Positions 20,839 to 33,089 of a stretch of 64,000 nucleotides of DNA are shown here, piece by piece. Numbering within the stretch: position 1 is the first letter of the stretch; each line of letters opens with the position of its first letter. The stretch comes from Microcebus murinus (lineage: Eukaryota > Chordata > Mammalia > Primates > Cheirogaleidae). The stretch is from the NCBI RefSeq assembly GCF_040939455.1, contig NC_134108.1, positions 87,278,001 through 87,342,000 of the forward strand. Direction: 5' to 3'. A program made the position numbers and the translations under genes. The notes beneath the pieces were generated by a model. The model made no database searches. It was not told where the DNA came from and was given only the letters and a program-made list of their open reading frames with translations.

Positions 20839-22850
20839 CTCAAATAAAATCAGAAATGAAAAAGGAAATATTATAACTGATACTGTAGAAATAAAAAAGT
20901 TCATTATAAACTCTTTCAAACAACTATACACTAACAAACTGGAAAGCCTAGAGGAATTGAATAAATTCTGGGACATATATAGCATACCAAGATTGAATTA
21001 GGAAGAAATAGAAAACCTGATCAGATAAAAAATGAGTAATGAGATTGAATCAGTAATAAAAAGTCTCCCAATAAAGGAAAGTCCAGTATCAGATAGCTTC
21101 ATTCCTGAATTCCACCAAACTTCCAAAGAAAAACTAACACTAATTCTTTTCAAACTATCCCAAATATTTGAAGAGGAGGAAATTGTCCCTAACTCAGCCT
21201 ATGAGGCCAGGAATACACTGATTCCAAAACCAGAAAAAGATGCAACAACAAGAACAAACTACAAGCCAATATTCCTGACAAATACAGACACAAAAATCCT
21301 CAACAAAATAATAGCAAATCAATCCTGACAACACTTTAAAAAGATAATACACCATGATCAGATGGGATTTATACCAAGGGTGCAAGGACGGTTCAATATA
21401 CACAAATCAATAAATGTGATACATCACATCAACAGAATAAAGGATTAAAACCCAAATAACCATCTCAATAGATGAAGAAAAAGCATTTGATAAAATTCAA
21501 CATCCCTTCATGATAAAATCTCTCAACAAATTACATATAGAAAGAATATACTTCAACATAATAAAGACCATATATAACAAGCCCACAGCTACTATCATAC
21601 TGAATTGGAAAAAGCTGAAAATCTTTTCTTTAAGAACTGGAACAAAACAAAGATTCCCACTATTATCACTCCTATTCATCATAGTACTAGAACTCCTAGC
21701 CAGAACAATTAGACAAGAGTGAGATGTAAAAGACATCCAAATTGAAAAGGAAAGTCAAATTGTTCCTTTTTAGGGATGATATGACCTTATACCTAGAAAA
21801 ACCAAATGAATATTCCAAAAACTGATAAAATAATCCAGTAAAGTCATGACATACAAAATTAGCATACAAAAAATCAAGTGTTTTTATATACCAATAATGA
21901 ACTGAGAAAGAAATGAAGAAGACAATCACATTTACAATAGCTTCAAAAAATATATAGAAATAAATTTAATCAAGTATGTAAAAGACTTTTAAAGGAAAAC
22001 TACCAAACATTGGTGAAAGAAATTGAAGAGGACACAAATAAATGGAAAAACATCCATTCTCATGGATAAAAAGAATTAATATTGCTAAAGTGATCATACT
22101 GCCCAAAGCAATCTATAGATTCAATACAATATCTATCAAAATACCAATTTCATTTTTCATAGAAATAGATAAAACAACCCTAAAATTCGTATGGAACTAA
22201 AAAAGAGCCCAAATAGCCAAAGCATTTCTGAACAAGAACTAAGCTGCTCACACTACCTGTCTTCAAAATATGTTGTCAGGCTATAGTAACCAGAATAAAG
22301 AATACATAAATACATAAATATATTTACAGCTAACTTTTTTAAAACAACAGAGCCAAGAACATACATTGGAGAAAGGACACCCTTGTCCAATGAATTGTGC
22401 TAGAAAAATTAGCCACACAAAAGAATGAAAGCATGTCATTTACAGCAACATGGATGGAAGTCAATGTCATTATGTTACGTGAAATAAGCCAGGTGCAGAA
22501 AGTTAATTTTATAGAAGTAGAGAGTAAAATGATAGATATCAAAGATGGGAAAGGGTGTGTTTCTATGTTGGGGGTAATAAAAAGAGGTGGTCAATGTATG
22601 CAAACACACAATTAAATAGAAGAATAAGTTCTAATGTTAGATTGCAGAGTAGGGTGACTATAGTTAACAACAATGTATTGTATATTTCAAAATAACTATA
22701 AAAGAACTTGAAATGTTCCCAACAGAGAAATGATATACGCAGGCTTATGGACACCTCAAATGCCATGACTTGATCAATACACAGTCTGTGTATGTAACAA
22801 AATACCATATGCACCCCATAAATATGTATCAATAAAAATAATTGTTAAAA

Positions 22851-24380
22851 TATTTTAAGCAATGATATTCAGAAACATCTGCAGTTAAGTGGAGCAAGAG
22901 TCAAGATGTCTATCTTCTGTTATGCAATTCAGATTAGGCATTTATTTTTAAAACACTACCTAACCAATTGCATGGATTTAGATATTTAAAAAGAAGACAT
23001 TTTGTCCATTAATTATGACAAAAATCTAGTTATAATTTTGAGAGATACTGGAATGCGAAAAGGTCGAGGGGCTGTTAAGGAGCATTTCAGCATGTTATGG
23101 GTGTTGATGATTCCATGTGAGTCCCAATGTGTGTTTGAGTCATGACATTTATGCACTCGGGGCAATGTAGCGTGTGCCCAGAATGGCCCAGTGGGAAATG
23201 CTAAGGGAAAGAATAACAGTGAAGAAATACTCACTCTTTTGTCCTTCCACAGCAATAAATATAAGCTTCAATCATAGCTACTGTAATCCCTTATTGGACT
23301 TCTGGACTATGTATTTTCATATCTTTTCTGTTATTTCTTTGTGGATGGAAATGCCTAGCCCATAATAGGAATTTAATACATAATTTTTGAAGAGACAAAA
23401 GAATGACTAAACTTTGTGGTACAGTTCTTGGTGAATTATTAGGGCAATATCTGGGACCAATGTCAAGCAGTACAAGAGCCCCCCGGATTTGCGGATATAG
23501 CAGGCAGGAGAGGTTCCTGGCAGCAATCACTCTACCAGCTAGCATAATATTGCTACTCTTTAAGAAGGTTTGCTTACATGCTCAAGAGCTGTCTGCTTTC
23601 TAGATCTTCAGGATTTGAATTTCTTTTGATGTTCTGTGGTTGAGTAGTGCCATCAATGTCAGAGGTGTTATTTCCAGGTAAATGATAGAACCTGAAGAGG
23701 AATGAAAATGCCCTTAGGGGCTCAGGAGCAATTATATCCCCTGATTATTCTGGGAGGCAGAATCACAGAGATCGTAGAGTGGTGAATGGTGCCGGCATCA
23801 AATAAACCTAAGTTGGACATCAACTGTGCCATATCCTAAATGAGCCTCCATCGAGCTCTGCGGATCTTCAGTGGCCCTGAGGTAATTTATTTAATTTTGT
23901 TGTCCAGTCAAGCTCTCCAGAGTCAAGAACCGGCATGCTCCAAACAGTGTGATTGAAGAGAGCATAAGAAGAGTATTCAGAGTTAAGGCAATAACAAGAG
24001 GTAAGGAGGGCCCAGAACGAGCAACAGCAGGAAGCTCTTTCCATTGTAGACCTGAAAAAAGAAAAGGAGAAGAAAACGTGTTACCACATCACGGACACAG
24101 CGGAGACATAGAGGTGGGACAACTGATTTGAAGTGTGGTCACAGAGGAAAGCAGTGCCTAGCAGGACCATGACTAAATATCCCTATTTATTCTCCCACAC
24201 TGCGTCACTTCTTAGTTCTTCCAATCATTTGCATCCAACCCTAAACAAGAGAGCCGGGGGGCCCTAGATGTCAGGCTCCCAGGGTGAGGAACAAGGCAGA
24301 AAAGTGCAGAGAATAGATCTGGAGGGAAGTAGAGAATAAAAATATTCCCTGATCTTCAATATTCCTTTCCATAAGGGATT
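22851..24380. other. Unassigned sequence, moderately GC-richer at 23.1-24.3 kb
   Basis: No gene is recognised. The 23.1-24.3 kb part has more G+C and a few CpGs than its neighbours and may hold an old unassigned repeat ('agagaatagatctggaggga' near 24310 has the feel of one). Open frames at 23403-23603 and 23949-24131 show no recognisable domain. Confidence 0.45.
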
Positions 24381-24384
24381 TTAA

Positions 24385-24490
24385 TCATATCTTTCTTACA
24401 CAGTTGTTGTGAAGGTCGAGGAAAATAATAGATGCAAAGCATTTAGCGTGAAGCTTAGCACATGGTTAATATTTGTTAAGTATTAAAGTG
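24385..24490 (+). mobile_element. MIR fragment
   Basis: 'acagttgttgtgaaggtcga' through 'catttagcgtgaagcttagc' and 'acatggttaatatttgttaa' follow the 3' half of MIR in sense orientation. Confidence 0.7.
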
Positions 24491-24654
24491 TCCTCTGAAA
24501 GTTACCCGAGGCTCTGAACAGCGGGATCCTAACTTGTGAAAACAATTCTTTTCTAATTAATCACTTATTTCAAGACCAATGAAATAGATTTAGAAACTGT
24601 CTCTTCCATTTTCAGGATATTCCTACACACATAATTTATACAGTTGCAAACATT

Positions 24655-24870
24655 CCTGGCATGAGATTTGGATTCAGAAAGATCCATGTTCCAATCTGGT
24701 GTCGAGTTTCTTTGCTAACTATTTTATGTGGCCTGGATAATTGTGTCTTTTATAAAAGCCATAGTATTCTCAGCTATAAAACATAAGGGAATAGTAACCC
24801 TACCTCAGAGATGTTCATCAAAAGCAAAATAGGCTCTATCTAACACCTGATAGGCTCTCAGAAGTTAGGA
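24655..24870 (+). mobile_element. MIR SINE
   Basis: The central and 3' MIR blocks are visible in order: 'ccatgttccaatctggtg', 'tgtggcctggataattgtgt', 'attctcagctataaaacata', 'aatagtaaccctacctcaga'. Strongly diverged, as expected for a repeat that predates placental mammals. Confidence 0.75.
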
Positions 24871-26214
24871 ATACTATGCTTTAATATTACCATATAATAC
24901 ATTAATATTTCAATGTATATTTGAAATTATTGGGCTAAAATCCTAATAATAGAAACTAAGACTTGTTAATATACAATCGACAAAAAGAGTCTAAGAAATG
25001 CAGTGAATCTCAATAACCTTCAAATATATTTTTATATTCTCCATTACCAAATAGCAAAGATGATAACAGGTTGACTCCAGATGTTCTCAATAACATGCCT
25101 TCTTGTTCAACCTGACTTTATTTTCTCTTAGCCACTCAACTATACAGAGTCATTTTGGGCAATTACACAATTTTCCTTGCTCTGCTTGGTCAAGAGACAC
25201 TAGAGGGAAAATGTTTGGGAGAAAATAGAATGATTCTACCTTTTCTTAGAGGGGACCAGCAAATGTCACTGAATGAAAAATGTTCTTGATGCAGAAGAAT
25301 GCACCAGTGATGAGCATATTTACCATTCTTGATGACTGCATCAAGCCCACACGAACATCAGCATTCAGTGTAACACCAAGACTTGCAGGAAACCATTCCG
25401 TTTGCAAAAGGTCAAACATTGGTAGCCCTAAGCTTTTGAAATGAAGCAGAGAAAACAATTTCAAAGCTATTTACTACCCTGTTCTCTGACGGCTTTTGTC
25501 CCAGCTTCCAGGAAGAGAGATTTGCTTTTATAGTCACAATCCTTTAAGTAAATACGATGCTTGTGGCTACAAAATGCATTTGATTGCTTTCTTTGAGTCA
25601 TAAGGCTTTTATCTTGTTTCTAAAATCATAAAGCCTACTAGGCATTGCATTTTTTCCAAGGGTACTGAGTGATGTCCATCCTATACATTTAGGTAATGAG
25701 ATAAGGGTATATAGATGATGATAGAGTAAATTTGGTAATTGAGGAAGGAATTTATTATACATTAAGGCTTTTTTACAGTGAAAGTAATGTCTTTTGGAGG
25801 GTAGAAAAATTGTTATTATTGTTTGATTGTAACATTTTGCGTTTCTAATATACTTCCTAACCTTTTAGTGTATTAACAGGGATCTATTTGGAGGTTCTTC
25901 AGTATTATTTAACAGAAACACACATACAAATTATTGAACCTGCTGCCATGCCTCTAGAACACTGTAGTAAAATAGGAAGAGTATTAAGTACAAAGTAGAC
26001 CGAAGCTTGTACAAAGTCAGACATAGTTCCTGTTAGAAACTGATGGTTGAAGTGCATTCTATGTGTAATTTTAATAAAGAACGTCACAGAGAAAATAAAT
26101 GTTTTAGGAAAATGGTACTTCCAACTTTAAAATTATTATATTTAAAAAGAATATTATAACATATTTATTTAATAATCTTTTTAGAAATATAAACAATTCA
26201 TAGAGCTATTATTT
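24871..26214. other. Unassigned AT-rich sequence
   Basis: No gene or repeat family recognised. Confidence 0.55.
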
Positions 26215-26325
26215 TTAAAGATCATTATTACCACTCTCATTTTATAGTGAGAAATATAAATGAAATGTGGCTTTTCTGAGGTCACATACTGAGTAGGAAA
26301 AAGATTGATTTGCTATCATATAATG
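26215..26325 (-). mobile_element. MIR fragment (tentative)
   Basis: 'actctcattttatagtgaga' and 'tttctgaggtcacatactga' resemble the antisense MIR core ('cccattttacagatgagg', 'aaggtcacacagctag'). Confidence 0.5.
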
Positions 26326-26534
26326 TGAAACAAGAAAAGAAAATAGAATGATATGTTCTCAAACTTTTGCTCTAGGCCTGTTTATGTTTTTATACTGCTG
26401 TAAATATAATATAGAGCTTTCTAAAATCCATTCCGCTGCTAGGAGCCATTTTATGCCAACAATTACATGTTTAAAAGTAGTCAGCTTTTCTCGACATGTG
26501 TATCTCTACCTGCTATGTAACAAGCTGTGGTAAG

Positions 26535-26950
26535 ATATGGGATAGAACAGTGACTAGGAAAGACGAGATTCTCTCCTTCATGGAGTTTAAAGTTTTACAA
26601 GTAACTATAAGTGTAGCCAACACTACCGAAGGAGTAGTAAGCAATGTTAACATGAAACATAGATAGAGGTCAAAAAGTCCTCACTAAAGAAATTTTGTTA
26701 AACTGGAAAGTAAAGGATAACTAGGCATTAACAAAGTAAGTGAGTGACTGTGGTTGCTGAAGAGAATAAAGAGGCAGAGGTGAGTGAGGACGAAAGTATT
26801 CCAGGTTAAGGAATAGCTTATTCCAAAACTCGCAAGGAGACAGATTAAAAACAAGAGTGCACTCAAGGAACCCAAATAAGCTCAAGAAGTCCAGTGAGGC
26901 TGATGTATGTGGTTTCTAATGAAGAAACAATTGAGCCTTGAGAATTTAAA
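26535..26950 (-). mobile_element. L2 LINE fragment, 3' part, antisense
   Basis: Plus-strand blocks 'ctctccttcatggagtttaa', 'gtattccaggttaaggaata', 'agtgcactcaaggaacccaa' and 'agtccagtgaggctgatgta' follow the antisense of the L2 3' region. It resumes after an unrelated insert at 27.63 kb. Confidence 0.65.
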
Positions 26951-27630
26951 CTAGACTAACTTCCATTTATATTTACTGAGTTAACAAATAGGGTCGTATT
27001 GTTTAATCAGACTCATAAGAATAAGCAATCTTGTCCAGTATAAAGCTTTACTAATAATGTTAAAGATATAAATAATCACGAGGCCTAGGCAGAATGGACA
27101 GAAGTTTGAGACTATCAGTGCAACTCCACAGATGCCTCTTGACACAATAAAATGTATTCTTTGGTCCATATTTAAAGGCGAACTATCTAAATGATGTATC
27201 GATCCATCATCATGTACACAAAAAGGAGTTGCTTTGGTTATGACACTTGTCCATTTTATATATCTATCCAATGATTACATAGCTTATGCAACATTTTCTC
27301 TAGAGCCATACCCCATAAATCTAGAGTCCATGTTTGTTTACTATAAATAATCCTATACAAAGCTTGTACATGCTGCTAAAATCATACTACAGATGATGAC
27401 CCTTTCACTAGGAAATGCCAACAATGTGTTTGACTGCAGGTCTGCCATGTTTATAATGGCATTTGGCCAGGTCCTTTTTCTTTCTACTCCTAGGATATTC
27501 CATGGTAAAGTGCAAGAATGTGTTACAAGTCTGTTGTTAATCCCTTTTTTTCCCATTTACAAAATATGTTACAGATTTTGGATATTATCATGAAAACAAT
27601 GACAATGACAATGGTTGAAAGACTTTAAGT
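26951..27630. other. Unidentified insertion splitting the L2
   Basis: L2 sequence stops near 26950 and resumes near 27635, but the missing L2 consensus is only about 300 bp by my memory. So most of these ~680 bp look inserted. The minus strand has two open frames here, 26981-27271 (96 codons) and 27353-27556 (67 codons), neither with a domain I know. I see no clear terminal repeats or target duplication. An unrecognised LTR or DNA element is possible. Confidence 0.4.
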
Positions 27631-27634
27631 TTGA

Positions 27635-28330
27635 TATGTAGACTATGATAAAAAATATGGAGAATATATTGAAGAAGGATCAGATTGCAGACAGGAAGAT
27701 CAACCTCAAGCTTTTAGAATGTTAAGGATGGCTTGGACTAGAGTGATAATAGTCATGTCCAAGAAAAGGCAGATGTTAGAGTTATTTATGAGTCTGAGTC
27801 AATGGGATTTGGTGATTAATTAAACATAGGAGGTAAAAGAAAGAAAGAAGTTAAAAATAACCCATATTTGAGCAGTAGGGTAGATGGGGCCAGCTGAAAT
27901 AAGGTATCACCAAAAGAGGAATATGTCTGGCAGTGAAAAACAAGTTCAATTTTAGATATATTGAGTTTGATGTGATTGGGAAAAACCAAACAGAAGGATT
28001 CCTGTAGGCAGTTGGGTCAGCAACTTAGGAGAAAATGCTGGGCTGGAGAGATGAGAGTTACTGACATAAAAATGTTCATTAAGGCTGTGGGAATGGATGA
28101 GTGTATCCAAAGAGATCAATTAGGAAGACAGCCAAAAGAAAGGTTAGCCAATATTTAAAGAGTACCAAATGAATAAGGAAAATGAAAGGAGCATGGTGTG
28201 AAATTAGAGAAGCCAAGGGCTGAATTTTAGATAAACAAAAAAGAATATGTCAAAATCTTCTCTGAGTGTTCAGGCAAATAAAAACTTTACATTGGAGTTA
28301 GTAATGTGAATGGAACATTGGAATAAAACC
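27635..28330 (-). mobile_element. L2 LINE fragment, more 5' part, antisense
   Basis: Antisense L2 ORF blocks in order: 'gatggcttggactagagtga', 'ttcaattttagatatattga', 'ctgtaggcagttgggtcagc', 'aatgctgggctggagagatg', 'taaggctgtgggaatggatg'. The order continues from the 26.5 kb piece, so both are one element. Confidence 0.75.
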
Positions 28331-30989
28331 TAAATAACAAGAAGAGACAGAGTGGATACATGCATGGCTCCTCACAAAGGTTGGTTATTAAGTCAAGAGC
28401 TATAGACAGGAGGAGATACAGGTTTACAGAAAGATTTTAATAGTAGAAGAGAGTGAATATGTTTGCATACTGGTGGTAAAGGCACAATAGAGAGAACTTT
28501 AAGATGGAAAGATAACTCAGCTTCAGCAGAGAGATGTTCATAAAAGAATTTAAGAAATATTTTTTGAAAAAAACAATTTCTCAAAATTGTTATCAGAAGA
28601 CAGGATGGGTCCAGATTAATTCTTTGTTGATTGTGTGAAAGGTACAACTTTCAAGCAGGACTTGAGTATTTCTGTCCAGTATGCCTTTACAGCACTCTTC
28701 ACTCTCCCTTTCTTTTCTTTTTGATTTACCGAATCTATGAGCATGTGAGTGCTTGAGAAATAAAACAATCCTTTCGTTTTAGCTTCATTAAAAGAGTTAG
28801 AAAAGAAAATCTGCTGCACAAGTTATTATATAATGCAATCTTAATACGAGAGAAATTTTATTGACTCACTATTGATATATCCATACTCCTCTTTCATTCT
28901 CATGAATAATGGGAAGCTGGCTATATTTCAAATAAAAACGGAGTAATGTGCATCGATACAACGTTGATACACTCTTACATCTCCTTAGGATTTAAACATG
29001 AAAATGTTGGCAGGACTGAAAATATTTGTTAGCTTGAAATAGTAGTATTTATAATAATAATGGCAACATCAAAAATCTCTTCTTTGTCAAAGAAATTATA
29101 TCATTGATTCATCATTGTTAAGATATTTTTTCTATAGGAGTGTATGTATAATAATTTACCACTTAGTAATCAATGGCACTCAGCTGAGAGACTGCTTATT
29201 GAATTTAATAATCAATATTTAAGTAGGAAAGATATTTGAATGGGAAAAGGATCACTACTTATCTTTTATAATATTATTTTTAATCAATTGAATTTACTAA
29301 CTCAATGTAGGACTATCAAGAATCACTTCTCAGTAAAAAGAAATAGCTATTTTACCTTTTGATTGAGAGTTAAGCAGTTCAAGATTTTTTAGTTCATCTA
29401 ATCATCACGTGCTACACAGGATTTAAGTATAGAATATCCATGATAATCCTGCCTTTCAGTGAATTCACTGAGAGAAGAAACCCTAAAACTGTTAAAATAT
29501 AAAACAAGTGCCAGGCAAGATAATATTTCCATTTGTTATAATTATGCTGATGTTCCTCATTGCTCTCTATTGTGAACATCCCTAAAATGCCATCAGGTTT
29601 ATGACTCTATAAATTTGGAAAATGCCTTACAGTGAAATAATGGTCATCTGTTTCTAAATTAAAATTGTATCATAACACTGAAGGCTGATATCCATAAAGC
29701 TGTTAACTCTTAGAAGTAAAACATTAAACAAAGAGAAAATCCTTCTTAGATTTGATATTTCTAATATAGGTAGGCACTTAAAGAATGTCAAAAAGGAAGA
29801 AAGAATTTTTTTCTTTTCACATTGAAAATTAAATTAAGATGTAGCAGCCCTCTTGATCTGGTCTGGTCTGCAAATATGGTTAGAGTGCAGTGGGAAAGGG
29901 TAAAGAATTCAGTCATTACTTTCAGATTAACAGATGAATAATTTGGGGCAGCCATTTCTGAACAGGGCATACGTAAAATAAATTAATAGGCATGAAACAG
30001 ATAGATACTTTGATCAAGGCCATGTCAGGAGAAAATTGTGTTACAGCAATGGACCAGAGAATCCTGCCAACTGGGTACTTGTTTTCCATAGGAAAGAATA
30101 TGAGGCAACAGAAATATTTCCACACAAACTGTTGCAGGCAGATGCAATATAAATTTAGCTTCTGAGTATGCCCTTCTCAAGTATAATCTAAGAAAAAATA
30201 ATAGCTTCCCCAAACCAAAATATCTCACCTATCTACTGGCCCTTAACCCCAATTCGCCTGGCATGATATCTAGAAGTATCATCATCAGTCACTCTAGAGG
30301 TTAGGTAAACTGTGCTGCCTCTAGGAAGAAACACATTAATGGTGAAGAGTTAATTTGACTAATTCTTTACTAGACAAAATGGAACAGATGTCGTAACACT
30401 TGGCATAGTTGAATGTGTTCAAGGAATTCAGTACATACTTGTATGTATTGAATCAATGAGTTGCCAGCACAAAGTAGAAAAAGACAAAACCAAAACAAAA
30501 CAAACAAAAAGCAAACACATTGTGTGCAATTTCATATTACTGTGTCTGAGATTGAATTTTAGCTACACATTTTGGACCTTTAATTCCCTTTTTTTTCTTG
30601 TGGATCCTTTGGCATGCTCCCTATATCTTGCAATTCAACTCTTTGTGAAATTATATATATCATAAAAATAGCTTCTTTGGGATATCACAAGGGGTCCAGT
30701 GCCAATCTAAGCAGAGTCCTCCTGTCTTGAATCCCTTACTATTAGGTGAACCTAGGCAGAACATTTCGTCCAGGACAAGAAACTTATTTATATCCTTATT
30801 AAGAGTCATTTTGTTAGTGTCTTTTTTTTTTCTTCATTTTTTGGTCTTCATCATTATAGTTTATGTTGCACTAAACTTTCTTATAGATATCTTTTTGAGT
30901 ATTGTTTGATAGGTCCTCCAGGAGGTAAGTGTTCCTCCATCTTTTCAGGATACAAATGCTGGATTGTGTGCAGTTTCAACCTTACTAGG
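28331..30989. other. Unassigned AT-rich sequence
   Basis: No gene or repeat family recognised over about 2.6 kb. A short (CAAAA)n-like tract is at 30483-30518. Confidence 0.55.
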
Positions 30990-31345
30990 CATTGCCAATG
31001 CTTTCTATAATGTGCTGACTCATATTCATGCAAGAAGTGTATGAGAGTTGTACTTTTATCTCACAACACCAATAGGTGAAATTGTGATACTCTTTAATAT
31101 TTTCCAATCTGAAGGGAGGGAACAATTTCAGTGATGTTTTAATTTTCACCTTGCTGATTAGATTGAGCAAATTTCCTTTAATAGTTCTTTTGTCAACCCA
31201 TTCCCAGAAATTATCTATATCTATCTCATGCCATTTTTTACACAATTATTCAATTTTTAAGATAGCTATATGTAAGAGGTCTTCCTTTTGTTTATCACAA
31301 AAAATTTGCTATTTTTGTTCTTCTATACATTTTTTCTCTTTTTTC
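30990..31345 (-). mobile_element. Old L1 (L1MB/L1MC-like) ORF2 3' region, antisense
   Basis: 'gcaagaagtgtatgagagtt', 'gtgaaattgtgatactcttt' and 'tcaacccattcccagaaatt' fit the antisense of the L1 ORF2 3' end. It is more diverged than the L1 that follows and separate from it. Confidence 0.55.
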
Positions 31346-31365
31346 CTCTTGCTGATTTCATTTTT

Positions 31366-33050
31366 TAATTGCCATATAATAATTGTACATGTATATGGGG
31401 TACATAGTGATTTTGGGATATTAATACATACAATCTATAGTGATCAGATCAGGTTAATTAGCATACCTATCATCTTAAACATTTATTATTTCTTTGTGCT
31501 GAGGACATTCAATATCCTTCTAGCTATTTGAAACTATATGTTATTGTTAACTATAGTCATCCTACAGTAGTATAGAACACTAAAACTTATGCTTACTATT
31601 CAGCTGTAATTTTGTATTCTTTAACAAATGTCTCTCTATTCTTCCCTTGTTCCTATCCTTGTCAGCCTCTAGTATCTCCTGTTTTACCTTTTACTTCTAT
31701 AAGAACAACTTTTATTAACTTCATATGAGTGAGAACACGCAGTGTTTAACTTTCTGTTCTGGCTTATTTCACTTGATACAATGTCCTCCAGTTTCATCCA
31801 TGTTGCTGTGAATGACAGGATTTTGTTCATTTTTGTACTATAGCATTGCATTCTGTATGTACCATCTGTTGTTGAACCCTTAGGTTGATTCCATGTCTTG
31901 GCTATTGTGAATAATAGTGCAATAATCATAGAGCTGCAGATGATGATTTCCTTTCCTTGGATAAATGCCCGCTAGTGAGATTGCTGGATCATGTGTTAGT
32001 TCTACTTGTAGTTTCTTGAGGAATTACATACTGTTCTTCATAGTAATTGTATTAGCTTACATTCTCATCAACAGTGTATAAGAGTTTTCTTTTCCCTGTA
32101 TCCTCCCCAATATTTGTTATTTTTTGTCTTTTTGATAATAACTATCCTAACTGGGATGAGATGATACATTTTGGGTTTGATTTGCATTTCCCTGATGGTT
32201 AGGGATGCTGAGCAGTTTTTTAATTTTTTTGTTTTTTGGATTTTTGGGGGGGGGGTACATTTAAGTCTTTGATAAATTTTGAATTAAATTTCATATAAGA
32301 TGAAAGGTAGGGGGCCTAGTCTCATCCTTCTGCATGCCAATATCCAATTCTCCCAGCACCATTTATTGAGGAGATTGTCATTCCCTAGTGCTTGTTTTTG
32401 GCTCCTCTGTTGAAAATCAATTGGTTGTATTTACATGAATTTATTTCTGGGCTCTCTATTGTGTTCCATAAGTCTATATGTCTGTTTTTATGCCAGTAAC
32501 GTGATACTTTGGTTACCATAAATTTGTAATATATTTTCAAGTTAGGAAGTATGATGCCTCTATATTTTGCTCCAGATTGGTTTGACTATTGAGGGTCTTT
32601 TGCTGTACCATATGAGCTTTAGGATTTTTTTTTTTCTATGTCTGTGAAGACTTTCATTGATATTTTGATAGAGATTGTATTGAATCTGCAGATTGCTTTG
32701 GGTAGTATGGCCATCTTAACAATATTAATTCTTCCAATCCATGAGCATGGCATGTCTTTCCATTTGTTTGTATTCTCTTCAATTTCTTTCATTATTGTTT
32801 TGCAATTTTCCTTTAGAGGTCTTTCACCACTTGATTACATTTATTCCTAGGTATTTAATTTTTTTAGCTCTTGTAAATAAGATTTGCTTTCTTGATATCT
32901 TTTTAACTAGTTTGTTGTTCATTTACAGAAATGCTACTGATTTTTGTATGTAGACTTCATATCCTACAACTTTACTGAATTTCTTTATTAGTTTTCAGAG
33001 TTTTTTGGTATAGTGTTTAGGTTTTTCTCTACATAAGACAAAGTCATTGG
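31366..33050 (-). mobile_element. L1MA-like element: 3' UTR and ORF2 C-terminal region, internally deleted
   Basis: From the left, the plus strand gives the reverse complement of an L1MA-type 3' UTR ('gtacatgtatatggggtaca', 'aggttaattagcatacctat'), then the ORF2 3' end ('cctccagtttcatccatgtt', 'gctggatcatgtgttagttc'), then ORF2 further upstream ('ccaattctcccagcaccatt', 'cttccaatccatgagcatgg'). Between 32225 and 32256 about 450 bp of consensus is missing and an 11-base G run sits at the join. No intact frame remains. Confidence 0.92.
32246..32256. repeat. G11 homopolymer at an L1 deletion join
   Basis: Eleven consecutive G residues in otherwise T-rich antisense L1. This is not part of the L1 consensus as I remember it. 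Confidence 0.95.
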
Positions 33051-33089
33051 TTTCTATTTTTAGCTTTATTACTTGTTTAAATAATTTGA

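Larger units (their letters stand above)
20207..22850 (+). mobile_element. L1 (L1MA/L1MB-like), ORF2 from endonuclease end to 3' UTR, defective
   Basis: The element opens at 'gcacatggaacattttccag', the end of the ORF2 endonuclease domain. It runs through the RT region (frame 21032-21328, with NEIESVIKSLPIKESP; frame 21510-21722, with the RT thumb side), the C-terminal region and a full 3' UTR ('ggtgactatagttaacaaca', 'gcaccccataaatatgtatc'). Two microsatellites grew inside it, CA at 20.68 kb and GA at 20.78 kb. About 1 kb is missing at 22.42-22.44 kb. Stops and frameshifts are numerous and it cannot mobilise. Confidence 0.94.

Noticed and set aside
23100..24300. GC-richer stretch considered as a promoter or CpG island
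   Set aside because: CpGs are sparse, there is no adjoining open frame, and no core promoter arrangement stands out.
31151..31531. 126-codon plus-strand hydrophobic frame
   Set aside because: It is T-rich antisense L1 sequence translated by chance.
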